Shown piece by piece: positions 42,283 to 49,834 of a stretch of DNA of 64,000 nucleotides. The notes beneath the pieces were generated by a model, which worked only from the letters and a program-made list of their open reading frames with translations, searched no databases and had not been told where the DNA came from. Numbering within the stretch: position 1 is the stretch's first letter; each line of letters begins with the position of its first letter. This DNA is from Lentzea californiensis (GTDB taxonomy: Bacteria; Actinomycetota; Actinomycetes; Mycobacteriales; Pseudonocardiaceae): contig NZ_JANBBE010000005.1 of NCBI RefSeq assembly GCF_024648825.1, positions 186,001 to 250,000 of the forward strand, written 5' to 3'. The translations under genes and the position numbers were made by a program.

Positions 42283-42362
42283 CCCGTCCTCCTCGCCACT
42301 GGCCGGCGTCGCCACGGGCTGTGAGCGTTCTGGAGCCGCCGCTCACCCAGTGTACATTTAGG

Positions 42363-42390
42363 TTTCAACATTCTCGCCTTCGAATGTGAA
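42363..42390. promoter_or_regulatory. Possible DeoR operator in divergent promoter
   Basis: TTTCAACATTC (42363-42373) and GAATGTGAA (42382-42390) form an imperfect inverted repeat with one extra base in the left arm. It lies between the two divergent DeoR genes. Confidence 0.5.
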
Positions 42391-42423
42391 GATCCGGTAC
42401 GACACGGCGAGCGAGGAGGAGTC

Positions 42424-43197
42424 GTGGCCACCGAGCAGGCACCCGGTGATCTCACCGTCACCGAACGCCGGCACCGCATCGTCGCCGTGGTCCGGCAGCT
42501 CGGGTTCGTCCAGGTGCGACCGCTCGCGCACGAGCTCGGCGTGTCCGAGGTGACCATCCGCCAGGACCTGCGATCGCTCGAGGAGTGCGGTGCGCTGCAC
42601 CGGGTCCGCGGGGGAGCGGCGGCCACCTCCGGCACGACCGCGCCGGCACGACCGGCGCGCGCGGACTGGGCCGACCCCGCCGTGGGCACCATGGTGGCCG
42701 CATTCGTCCGCAGCGGGGACACGATCGTCCTCGACCACGCCACCGGCATCCGGGCCGTCGCGGAAGCGCTCGTCTCCCGGCGCGACCTGTCCGGCATCGT
42801 CGTGCACACCGAGTCGCTCCCCGTTCTCGCGCCGTTCGCGGGTCACTCCGACCGCTTCACCGTCGTCGTGCCCGCAGGAACGCTGGACGCGACCCACCGC
42901 GTCGTGCCCGACCGCGAGACCGAGACGAACGCGGACCTCGCCGTGCTCGGCGGTGCCGGCGTCAGCGTCGACGGACTCCTCGCGCGCACCGAACCCGAGG
43001 CCTTCGCCCGCCGCCGTGCCGCTTTCGCCGCCCGGCGGGGCATCGTCGTCGTCCCGCCCGACGCCCTCGACGCGCCGGGGGAGCACCTGGTCTGTTCCCT
43101 GGACCACGTCGACGCGTGCATCACGAGCCGGGCCCTCGACGAAGCGGTGGCCGGGCCGCTGCGCGCCGCGGGGCTCCGGATCTTCGCCGTCTCCTGA
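42424..43197 (+). CDS. DeoR-family regulator (second of divergent pair)
   Basis: A 257-residue DeoR-type regulator. The HTH segment is FVQVRPLAHELGVSEVTIRQ at about residues 28-47, followed by ECGALHRVRGGA. The DeoRC domain shows GDTIVLDHATGIRAVAEAL and ETNADLAVLGGAGVSVDGL, near family consensus. It shares a domain plan with the neighbour at 41524 but only moderate sequence similarity, so the pair is not a recent duplication. GTG 42424 follows GAGGAGGAG. Cross-regulation through the intergenic repeat at 42363 is plausible. Confidence 0.85.
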   Translation: MATEQAPGDLTVTERRHRIVAVVRQLGFVQVRPLAHELGVSEVTIRQDLRSLEECGALHRVRGGAAATSGTTAPARPARADWADPAVGTMVAAFVRSGDTIVLDHATGIRAVAEALVSRRDLSGIVVHTESLPVLAPFAGHSDRFTVVVPAGTLDATHRVVPDRETETNADLAVLGGAGVSVDGLLARTEPEAFARRRAAFAARRGIVVVPPDALDAPGEHLVCSLDHVDACITSRALDEAVAGPLRAAGLRIFAVS

Positions 43198-43369
43198 CCC
43201 GGCGAAGCGCTTTCCCGCGGTGCGGCAGCTTGTGCCGCTGAGTGGAACGAGCGCATTCCCGCCCGGCGAGCCTTGTTAGCGTCCGGAACACATTCGCCGA
43301 TCTCGTTCCTCCCGTGCTCCCCGAGCGCGGGATTTCCGGCGTTTTCTCGTTCCAGGGCAGGGAGGCCTT

Positions 43370-44110
43370 GTGGTTCGACGAATCTCCGCCGTCTGCATTT
43401 CCCTTCTCCTGATGACATCCGCAGTTCTGGCGCTTCCGGCCGCCGCCTCGGTCCCGCGCCCGGTCGTCGTCGTTGCGGGCACGTTCGGTCCCGCGTTCTT
43501 CTACAAGCCGCTCGTCGATCGCCTTCGCGCGGACGGACGTCCGGTGGCGGTCTTCCCGCTCACCGGCCTGGGAACGGCCGACATCCGCGTCTCCGCACGC
43601 GATCTGAACAGGTTCGCCGACGACTTCCGCGCCGCAACGGGCGCAAGTCGGGTCGACCTCGTCGCGCACTCGCAAGGCGGGCTGGTCGCCCGGCGGTACC
43701 TGAAGAACGAGGGCGGCGCGGGAGAGGTCGCGAACCTGGTCAACCTCTCCACGCCCCACTACGGCACCGTCGCCGCGGACATCGCCGACTTCTTCGGCGG
43801 TGGCGACTGCCTGAGAATCGCCGCCTGCCAGCAGATGAAGGTGGGATCTGACTTCCTGAGCAGCCTGAACGCCGGGGACGACACGGTCGGGGCGGTGCGG
43901 TACACGAACCTCTACACCCGCTTCGACGCGCTCGTGCGACCGATCGACAACGCCCGGATGAACGACGGCGCCACGAACGTCCTGGTCCAGTCGCAGTGCC
44001 CGTACCGCGTTGTGGTCCATCTCGGCATGCCCTTCGACGGCACGGTCTACAGCGGGGTCCAAGACGCGCTGCAGGGCAGGGCGATCGCGTTGGACTGTTC
44101 CGCAGCCTGA
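43370..44110 (+). CDS. Secreted lipase/esterase
   Basis: A 246-residue exported alpha/beta hydrolase. The signal peptide is about residues 1-27. The oxyanion strand VVVVAGTFGPAFFY and nucleophile elbow LVAHSQGGLVAR match class 2 bacterial lipases (EstA/LipA of Bacillus and Streptomyces). The Asp is in NLYTRFDALVRP and the His in VVHLGMPFDG. There are four cysteines, placed for disulfides. It would release fatty acids from short-chain esters or triglycerides outside the cell. GTG 43370 follows GGGAGG. A 13-bp hairpin at 44199 ends the transcript. Confidence 0.87.
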   Translation: MVRRISAVCISLLLMTSAVLALPAAASVPRPVVVVAGTFGPAFFYKPLVDRLRADGRPVAVFPLTGLGTADIRVSARDLNRFADDFRAATGASRVDLVAHSQGGLVARRYLKNEGGAGEVANLVNLSTPHYGTVAADIADFFGGGDCLRIAACQQMKVGSDFLSSLNAGDDTVGAVRYTNLYTRFDALVRPIDNARMNDGATNVLVQSQCPYRVVVHLGMPFDGTVYSGVQDALQGRAIALDCSAA

Positions 44111-44198
44111 CCGGCATTCGACGGAGAACTGCGAGTTCTTGTTTCGGTGGACGGCACTTCCGTTGAGGACTTCGTCCTCTGCTTCCTAGTGTTCGCCC

Positions 44199-44232
44199 CG
44201 GATCTCCGGTCGACGGAGTGACCGGAGATCCG
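44199..44232. terminator. 13-bp hairpin terminator after lipase
   Basis: CGGATCTCCGGTC and GACCGGAGATCCG are perfect arms around an eight-base loop, 88 bases after the lipase stop. No T-tract is present, as is common in this kind of genome. Confidence 0.75.
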
Positions 44233-44348
44233 ATCCGGCGGGAATCGGCGAATCGAACTGCGGCCTGCTGTTCGGGTCACGGATCTTCCGCGGGGCAGGT
44301 GATTCGCGCCGGACACCCTGCAACTGTTCGACAGAAGGGTTCAGTCGT

Positions 44349-44789
44349 ATGAAAACGATGTTTTCGCGGAGGGCCGCGGCCGTACTGGCCGTGAGTGCCG
44401 CGATCTTCGGTCTGGTACCGGCGGGGACGGCCAGTGCGGCCCAGCAGTGCGACTTCTCGTTCAGCACGGGCAAGTTCGGGTGCAACGGTTCCAGCAGCGT
44501 GCGCAAGAGCACGGACGTCATCGGTGCCCGCATCTACACCGGTACCGACTACACCGGCGACATGCTCACCATCTGGGTACCGCAGCCGTGCCCGAAGAAC
44601 GACAAGGTCGACCACTTCATGGCGCTCAACGACAGTGCCTGGCGCAACCGGGTCAACTCCGCGCAGGCGTTCTCAACCTGCTGGGTGTGGCTCTACCGCA
44701 ACGACGGCAACCGCGACGGCCCGTTCCAAGGCAACCACCCGGACCTCACCTTCGCCGGGTACCGCACCTCCCAGATCGGCCTGAGCTGA
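44349..44789 (+). CDS. Small secreted crystallin/I36-like protein
   Basis: A 146-residue exported protein. The signal peptide is about residues 1-31, ending ASA. The mature part has four Cys and the sequence pattern of the beta/gamma-crystallin or peptidase-inhibitor I36 fold: ARIYTGTDYTGDMLTIWVP, NDSAWRNRVNSAQAF and CWVWLYRNDGNRDGPF. Relatives inhibit metalloproteases or act in cell-surface binding; the role here is unproven. Its stop is 11 bases before the next secreted protein, with GAAGGAG between them, so the two form an operon. Confidence 0.75.
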   Translation: MKTMFSRRAAAVLAVSAAIFGLVPAGTASAAQQCDFSFSTGKFGCNGSSSVRKSTDVIGARIYTGTDYTGDMLTIWVPQPCPKNDKVDHFMALNDSAWRNRVNSAQAFSTCWVWLYRNDGNRDGPFQGNHPDLTFAGYRTSQIGLS

Positions 44790-44800
44790 AGGAGCACGAC

Positions 44801-45385
44801 ATGATCAGCAGGAGCAAGGTCCTGGCGGCGTTGGCGATGGCGGTCGCGGCCATGTTCACGGCCCTGCCGGCCGCGAACGCCACGCACGAGGGCCAGCCGA
44901 CCACGCAGGAACTGATGTACAGGTGCGTGGGTGCGGACTACTGCCAGTTCAAGCCCAACGGCGCCATGGAGATCTTCAGCGGCTCCCGTGAGCTGGCGGG
45001 CAGCGGGACCAACTGCACGAGCAGCCTGATGACCAGGGTCATCAACTACTCCGCGACCACCGGCACGAAGAACACGTTCGGTGTGGAGATCAGCGGCGGC
45101 GTCCAGCTCGGGAAGATCTTCGAGGCGTCCATCAAGGCGAACTACTCCCGTGAGTGGTCGTTCTCGGAGACGAAGACGGACGAGATCCGCCAAGAGATCA
45201 ACCCCCGCAAGAAGGTGAACATCTTCGCCTCGAAGCAGAAGTCGCGCGTGAACGGCACGTGGGAGATCCACTTCGGCCAGCGCTACTACGGTCACTACTA
45301 CTGGTACGTGAACGGCAGCGTCGACGGCCAGACCAAGGGCCAGGCGTGGGATATCAGGGCCGAGGAAGTCAACGCGGTCTGCTGA
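44801..45385 (+). CDS. Secreted protein resembling aerolysin-type pore formers
   Basis: A 194-residue exported protein. The signal peptide is about residues 1-27. After a Cys-containing head comes a Ser/Thr/Val-alternating stretch (TFGVEISGGVQLGKIFEASI, then SREWSFSETKTDEIRQE). A KVNIFASKQKSRVNGTWEIHF segment follows. This order of amphipathic beta strands, W-S-F-S-x-T-K and final GTWE is typical of ETX/MTX2-aerolysin pore modules and their non-toxic secreted relatives. It is shorter than classical aerolysins. It is probably co-transcribed with the I36-like gene. The transcript ends at a strong hairpin, 45401-45431. The functional assignment is tentative. Confidence 0.6.
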   Translation: MISRSKVLAALAMAVAAMFTALPAANATHEGQPTTQELMYRCVGADYCQFKPNGAMEIFSGSRELAGSGTNCTSSLMTRVINYSATTGTKNTFGVEISGGVQLGKIFEASIKANYSREWSFSETKTDEIRQEINPRKKVNIFASKQKSRVNGTWEIHFGQRYYGHYYWYVNGSVDGQTKGQAWDIRAEEVNAVC

Positions 45386-45400
45386 GTCCCATCGTCCACC

Positions 45401-45431
45401 GGGGCCCCGGCACTCTTCCGGCCGGGGCCCC
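45401..45431. terminator. GC-rich hairpin terminator
   Basis: GGGGCCCCGGC and GCCGGGGCCCC are perfect 11-bp arms with a nine-base loop, 15 bases after the secreted-protein stop and 19 before the YcnI start. Confidence 0.8.
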
Positions 45432-45450
45432 TCGACCCGCGAGGCCCACC

Positions 45451-46053
45451 ATGCTGATCAAATCGCTCGCGTGCCTGACCCTGCTGTTCGTACTGGGCAT
45501 GGGCACAGCCGCCGCCCACGTGACCGCGCACGCACCGGACAGTCCGCCGGAGAAGGGCGGGCACGGCACCGTCGTGCTGCGCGTGCCGAACGAGGAAACG
45601 CAGCCCACCACACGCTTCGAAGTCACGCTCTCACCTTCCTTCGGCGTCACGACCGCCCGCACCCGCCCCGTCCCCGGCTGGGACGCCGCAGTGCAGCGCG
45701 GTGACGGCGGTGTGGTCACCGCGGTCATCTGGACCGCCCGGCCCGACAGCGGTATCCCCGGCGGGAACGAGCACTACGAGGACTTCGGCGTCACTCTTGG
45801 GCCCCTGCCCGCCGACGCCGACCACGTCCTGCTGCCCGCCACCCAGGTCCTCTCCGACGGCAGCACGGTGAGGTGGAACGACCAGCCGGACCGTCCCGCG
45901 CCGGTGGTCACGCTCGCCGAGCCGTCCAGGCACGGACACCACGCCACGATCACCTCCGACGTGCCCTGGGGTGCGGTGGTGGGCCTGCTCACCGTAGGAC
46001 TGCTGCTGGCCGTCGGCGGGTTCGTCCTCATCCGCCGCAAGGAGATCTCATGA
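45451..46053 (+). CDS. YcnI-like copper-binding membrane-anchored protein
   Basis: A 200-residue DUF1775/YcnI protein. The signal peptide ends AAA, so the mature chain begins with His (HVTAHAPDSPPEKG), the copper ligand of this family. Other landmarks are VVLRVPNEE and the EHYEDFGVTLGPLPADA segment. One C-terminal membrane helix (about 172-195) and a basic tail anchor it outside the membrane. It is thought to act as an extracytoplasmic copper chaperone. It overlaps the CopC-like gene by ATGA, so the two are translated together. Confidence 0.88.
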   Translation: MLIKSLACLTLLFVLGMGTAAAHVTAHAPDSPPEKGGHGTVVLRVPNEETQPTTRFEVTLSPSFGVTTARTRPVPGWDAAVQRGDGGVVTAVIWTARPDSGIPGGNEHYEDFGVTLGPLPADADHVLLPATQVLSDGSTVRWNDQPDRPAPVVTLAEPSRHGHHATITSDVPWGAVVGLLTVGLLLAVGGFVLIRRKEIS

Positions 46054-46490
46054 CGCGCGTGCTGCTCGTGGTGTTCTTGCTGTTCCTCTGCCTCACGCCG
46101 CCGGCCTCGGCGTCACCCTCTCTGCTGACCGCCGACCCAGGCACGAATTCGACGATCTCGGTGGCGCCGCGGGACGTCCGGCTGACCTTTGACCGGACTA
46201 TCGCCGGTGCCGGTCCGTACTCAATCGCCGTGACAGGCGGGGGCGAGCAGTGGTCCGAGCCGATGATCGGTGCCGACGACACCGTGCTGACAGTTCCGTT
46301 GCGTCCCGCGATGCCGGCAGGCGACTACCTCGTCAGCTACGAGCTCACACCTCCGGACGGCGTGCAGGTGAAGGGGGAGTACCGGTTCTCGCTCCAGGGC
46401 AGGGCCGCGACACCGTGGTGGGTGTGGCTCGTGGTGGGAGCGACCGTCGTCGGCGTGGCCGCGACGGCCTACCGGCTGGCGCACCGCTGA
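46050..46490 (+). CDS. CopC-like protein lacking the usual copper histidines
   Basis: A 146-residue protein with a signal peptide (about 1-22), a CopC beta-sandwich (VRLTFDRTIAGAG through PAGDYLVSYELTPPDG) and one C-terminal membrane helix. Normal CopC proteins begin their mature chain with His and have a second His in a DGHPVSG loop. Here the chain starts SPSLLTADPG and the loop reads DGVQVKG, so both copper(II) ligands are missing. It may stabilise YcnI or have another role. It is coupled to ycnI by an ATGA overlap. Confidence 0.85.
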   Translation: MTRVLLVVFLLFLCLTPPASASPSLLTADPGTNSTISVAPRDVRLTFDRTIAGAGPYSIAVTGGGEQWSEPMIGADDTVLTVPLRPAMPAGDYLVSYELTPPDGVQVKGEYRFSLQGRAATPWWVWLVVGATVVGVAATAYRLAHR

Positions 46491-46524
46491 ACGCGCACTA
46501 CGAGGGTGTCCGCATCTCGTCGAG

Positions 46525-46974
46525 TCAGTCCGTCGACGCGATGGCGTCTTTGATGGCTTGTGCGTCGCTGTCGAGGAGCGACCTCTCGCGTTCCGGCGAC
46601 TCGGCCTTGAGGGTCCATCCGTCTCCTGCGTAGCGGGGGATGACGTGAAGGTGGAAGTGGAAGACCGTCTGGAAGGCGACTTCGCCGTCGCAGAGCAGGA
46701 CGTTGATCCCCTCGCAGCCCATGCTTGAACGTCGCAAGGCTCGCGCCATGTTGTGACCGACCGACCAGACGTGAGCGCTCGTGGCTCCATCGAGGTCTTC
46801 GAGGCCCACCGCGTGCTCGCGTGGCACGACGAGAAGATGGCCAGGTGTAACGGGGTTCAGGTCCATGAAGGCGACGACGGTCTCGTCCTCGTACACCACA
46901 CTGGCCTCGGCCTGCCGCGCCACAATGGCACAGAAGATGCACTCCTGCGCTGCCGATGCCGCGTTCTGTGTCAT
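46525..46974 (-). CDS. HIT-family nucleotide hydrolase
   Basis: A 149-residue histidine-triad protein. ECIFCAIVARQAEASVVYED opens the fold, with a CxxC pair for structural zinc. The active-site motif is FHFHLHVIPR (His-x-His-x-His). Family members split adenosine phosphoramidates or dinucleoside polyphosphates. ATG 46974 is chosen because it directly precedes the conserved Cys motif. The 5' end lies 36 bases from the IS3 remnant, so the native upstream region may have been altered. Confidence 0.88.
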   Translation of the reverse strand: MTQNAASAAQECIFCAIVARQAEASVVYEDETVVAFMDLNPVTPGHLLVVPREHAVGLEDLDGATSAHVWSVGHNMARALRRSSMGCEGINVLLCDGEVAFQTVFHFHLHVIPRYAGDGWTLKAESPERERSLLDSDAQAIKDAIASTD

Positions 46975-47010
46975 GCGCGCAATAGTCCCAGTGAGGTTCA
47001 CCCCAGGCAG

Positions 47011-47131
47011 TGGACACCGAGTTAGCAGGACCGCCGGTTCTGCTAAAAGGATGTCCATATGCCTCCTCGTAAGCGCCGGTCGTACACGGCTGAGTACAAG
47101 GTCGAGGCTGCGCATCGTGTGATCGATTCCA
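47011..47131 (+). mobile_element. IS3-family left-end remnant with orfA start
   Basis: TGGACACCGAGTTAGCAGG at 47011 looks like an IS3-type terminal inverted repeat. It is followed by an inner inverted repeat TTAGCAG/CTGCTAA and the start of an OrfA transposase at 47059 (MPPRKRRSYTAEYKVEAAHR, then VIDS). The frame runs into cellulase-derived DNA near 47131, so only about 24 transposase codons remain. The right end and OrfB are absent. This is a deletion scar. Confidence 0.78.
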
Positions 47132-47471
47132 GCCACACCTTGTCCACCGGGTTGGCCAGCGTGGTGCCGAACTCGCCCATCATCAGCGGTGCGATGTTCT
47201 GCTTGTACGGGTAACCCCAGTACTTGTCCCAGATCGCCGGCATGTTCGCCGGGTAGTCGGGCGCGCTGAACCATGGCTGGTTGTAGACCGAGGTGGCGTA
47301 CTCGTGCGGGGAGTAGACCAGCCGCCCCGGCACGGACAGCCGCACCGGGAACTGACCGGCCTTGGACAGGTTGCCACCCCACCAGCCGCAGTCCTCGTCG
47401 TTGGACGGGTCGCCGTCCCAGACGTTCGAGAGGCCGCCGCTCGGGCAGCGACCGCTGTTGCGCCACACCAC
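47132..47471 (-). pseudogene. GH5 cellulase fragment
   Basis: About 110 residues of a secreted GH5 endoglucanase remain: GRCPSGGLSNVWDGDPSNDE, CGWWGGNL, RLVYSPHEYATSVYNQPWFS and PLMMGEFGT, the last holding the catalytic Glu. The upstream half with the signal peptide and acid/base Glu is missing. The downstream half is replaced by the IS3 end after DKVWLE. Without a start and half the barrel it cannot be active. A complete paralogue may exist elsewhere in the genome. Confidence 0.85.
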
Positions 47472-47526
47472 CGATCGGAGCGGTCCGTCCCGAAGCTAGG
47501 TGGGGCGGATGTCCCACGAGCGACGA

Positions 47527-47874
47527 TCAGTTCAAGAGCAGGCAGAACTCGTTGCCCTCCGGATCGCACAGGACGATCGAATCGGCCCGACATCCTTGGC
47601 CGATGTCGACGCGCTTGGCCCCGCGCGCCAGCAGATTCGCGAGGGCTTCGTCGAGATCATCGGCGTAGAGGTCGAGGTGCAGCCGGTTCTTGACCACTTT
47701 CCGATCGGAGTTGGCGTAGAAGAACAGGCGGGCCCAGCGAGCCTCGGGCGGATGTATCTCCACACCTTCCTCGTTCTTCGAGGCGACCTCCCAGCCCAAT
47801 GACTCGGCCCACCAGCGGGCCAGAGCCAAGGGGTTTTCGGAGTCGATCGTCAGCGCTCCCCAGCTGAGGTCCAT
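47527..47874 (-). CDS. VOC-superfamily (glyoxalase-like) protein
   Basis: A 115-residue protein with the paired beta-alpha-beta-beta-beta units of the vicinal oxygen chelate fold (ALTIDSENPLALARWWAESL, then LHLDLYADDLDEALANLLARGA, then VLCDPEGNEFCLL). The C-terminal Glu in EGNEFCLL and an early His are candidate metal ligands. It fits the glyoxalase_6 subgroup of unknown substrate. The gene stands alone, with no obvious partner. Confidence 0.82.
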   Translation of the reverse strand: MDLSWGALTIDSENPLALARWWAESLGWEVASKNEEGVEIHPPEARWARLFFYANSDRKVVKNRLHLDLYADDLDEALANLLARGAKRVDIGQGCRADSIVLCDPEGNEFCLLLN

Positions 47875-47958
47875 GAATCCACGGTAAGGGAGGGTGCGCG
47901 CATTCGCCGCTCGGCAGTCGCCGGTGCCGGCGCTGCCGCGGCAAGTCCGATCTTCGGG

Positions 47959-48720
47959 TCACGCGGCGCGACGGACCGCCGACAGCGCTTCGAGCAGCGC
48001 GGGCGCCAGCTCGGGCCGGCAGATCAGCAGGTCCGGGATGCTCGCGTCCGGGTTCCCGTAGAGCAACGGGGCGCCGTCGATCCGGGAGGTGTGCGCCCCG
48101 GCCACCCGCGCCACCGCGACCGGCGCGGCGCTGTCCCACTCGTACTGGCCGCCGTCGTGCACATACGCGTCCGCCGCACCCGTGCACACCTCGACGGCCT
48201 TGACGCCCGCCGAGCCCATGGGGACCAGGTCGACGTCCATCACCTCGGTCAGGGCGTCGACCAGCGGCGGGCGGTGGCTGCGGCTCACCACGACGCGTGG
48301 CCGGGCGCGGTGCGGAGCAGCGGGCAGCGGCTCGGGCGACGCTGTGTCGTGCGTGCGGCCCGAGGAGAGCGCGACGGCCCCCGCCACGAGCACCCCTCCG
48401 TCGGCGAGGGCGACGTGCACGGCCCAGTCGCTGCGTTCGCGGTCGCAGTACTCGCGGGTGCCGTCGAGCGGGTCCACGATCCACAGCCTGCCGACGCGCG
48501 CGTCGTCCGGGACCCGGCCGTCCGCCGGCATGCCCTCCTCGGACAGCACCGCGTCGTCAGGCCTCAGCTTGCGCAGTGCGTCGACCAGCAGGACGTGCGC
48601 CTGCCGGTCGCCCTCTTGGCCGAGGCCGCGGCCTTTCAGGTCGCCCCGTTCCCAGCGCAGCCGGAGCAGCATGTCGCGGGCCTTCGCGGCGAGTTGGCGG
48701 GCGAGCGCGTGGTCATCCAC
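47959..48720 (-). CDS. cysQ: CysQ-like 3'(2'),5'-bisphosphate nucleotidase
   Basis: A 253-residue inositol-monophosphatase-fold enzyme. The metal-binding motifs are LSEEG, WIVDPLDGTREYCDRE (DPxDGT) and YEWDSAAPVAVARVAG (WD). It removes a phosphate from PAP or PAPS, recycling the by-product of sulfotransfer or sulfate reduction. The presence of an APS kinase gene 340 bases away supports this reading. The substrate could alternatively be an inositol phosphate. Start GTG 48720 gives a normal N-terminus. Confidence 0.85.
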   Translation of the reverse strand: MDDHALARQLAAKARDMLLRLRWERGDLKGRGLGQEGDRQAHVLLVDALRKLRPDDAVLSEEGMPADGRVPDDARVGRLWIVDPLDGTREYCDRERSDWAVHVALADGGVLVAGAVALSSGRTHDTASPEPLPAAPHRARPRVVVSRSHRPPLVDALTEVMDVDLVPMGSAGVKAVEVCTGAADAYVHDGGQYEWDSAAPVAVARVAGAHTSRIDGAPLLYGNPDASIPDLLICRPELAPALLEALSAVRRAA

Positions 48721-49058
48721 AGGTCAGCCCTCCTACGGCGCAGTCCAATCGCATGGCCATCCCTTCACAGCAGTGGTGACGGACTCGTGTTCCCGTTCCT
48801 GACCGAGGGTTGACGGCCTGATCCGCCCCTAAGTACTCCTCCACCTCCTGATCGCCTGCCGTGGGACCGCACATCCGCGAAACGCCTGGAGGAGTGGGTC
48901 GCGCGATTACCTGCCCGACGCGGCTTCACCGGATCGGCGTAACGCCATCGGAGCACCGCCGGTCACCCGGAAGGACGACTCGGCGCAGGACGAGCCGGGT
49001 AACCGAACAAGTGATCGGCGTGCTGAAGACGGCCGACGACGACAAGGGGGAGTCTCCC
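48721..49058. other. 338-base divergent control region between cysQ and cysC
   Basis: No gene is supported. The sequence contains a GGTTGACGG element near 48809 and a TAAGTACT element downstream of it. The spacing is too short for a clear sigma-70 promoter. A frame continuous with cysC is open from about 48861, but translation most likely begins at 49059, where the ribosome site is. No riboswitch-like structure was recognised by eye. Confidence 0.45.
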
Positions 49059-49622
49059 GTGACCACGACGCTGTGGTTGACAGGGCTGCCCTGCTCCGGC
49101 AAGTCGACCCTGGGGCGGGAGCTGGTCAACCGGTTCCGGGGCAGGCGCCCCGTGCAACACCTCGACGGCGGCGCCGTCCGCAGGGATCTTTTCCCCGAAC
49201 TGGGGTTCAGCAAGGAAGACCGGATCGAGAACATCCGCCGCGTCGGCCGGCTGGCCACGATGCTGGCCTCGCACGACGTGCTCACCGTCGTGTCGGTGAT
49301 CGCGCCGTTCCGCACCGCCCGCGCGGAAGTCCGCGCCGAACACGAGGACGCCGGGCTGACGTTCGTCGAGGTGCATGTCCACGCGCCGGTCGAGGTGTGC
49401 GCCGAACGCGACGTGAAAGGCCTGTACGCCAAGGCCGAGAACGGCGAAGTCGATGGCATGACCGGGGTGAGCGACGTCTACGAGGCGCCCGCCACGCCAG
49501 ACGTGCGCGTGAACACCGCCGACACCGGTATCGAGGAGAGCCTGGAGATGATCGAACGCGCCCTGGAGCGCTGCGAGCAGGAGAGCCGTGAGCCGGACAT
49601 CAGGGAGGTAGTGCTGCGATGA
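49059..49622 (+). CDS. cysC: APS kinase CysC
   Basis: A 187-residue adenylylsulfate kinase making PAPS from APS and ATP. The P-loop reads LTGLPCSGKSTLGREL at about residues 5-20. HLDGGAVRRDLFPELGFSKEDR and NIRRVGRLATML bind APS, and KGLYAKAENGEVDGMTGVSD is the family lid. In HLDGGAVR the usual Asp-Gly-Asp is Asp-Gly-Gly. GTG 49059 is chosen because GGGGGAG stands six bases before it. It is coupled by ATGA to a small ORF and then to an FAD protein. No ATP sulfurylase gene is in the window. Confidence 0.9.
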   Translation: MTTTLWLTGLPCSGKSTLGRELVNRFRGRRPVQHLDGGAVRRDLFPELGFSKEDRIENIRRVGRLATMLASHDVLTVVSVIAPFRTARAEVRAEHEDAGLTFVEVHVHAPVEVCAERDVKGLYAKAENGEVDGMTGVSDVYEAPATPDVRVNTADTGIEESLEMIERALERCEQESREPDIREVVLR

Positions 49623-49834
49623 GCGCGCCGACGAAGGACTTGGCCTTCGCCGGCGTCACCCGGCCGGAGGCCGGGGTCGGCCAGGTCCTGCGCGAGGTCG
49701 CCGCGGGTTCGACGAACCCGCGCTGTTGTTCTCCGACAAGGAGTTCGAGGTCATGGTGCACCCGGTGGCCGCTCGCCGCCGGCACTGCGGGCGACACGGT
49801 GTCCTCGGTGACCGAAGGAAACGGTGATGAGTGA
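49619..49834 (+). CDS. Small coupled ORF, probably frameshifted
   Basis: As written this encodes 71 residues beginning MSAPTKDLAFAGVTRPEAGV and starting by ATGA overlap with cysC. After about residue 30 the G/C codon-position bias moves to the next frame. That frame reads FDEPALLFSDKEFEVMVHPV and ends with TGA at 49825-49827, overlapping the following ATG as TGATG. The most economical reading is a small gene of about 68 codons with a one-base indel near 49706. It could be a real mutation or a sequencing error. No family is recognised. Confidence 0.55.
   Translation: MSAPTKDLAFAGVTRPEAGVGQVLREVAAGSTNPRCCSPTRSSRSWCTRWPLAAGTAGDTVSSVTEGNGDE

Noticed and set aside
48861..49058. N-terminally longer CysC starting near 48861
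   Set aside because: The added residues do not match APS kinases, and the only good ribosome binding site is before GTG 49059.
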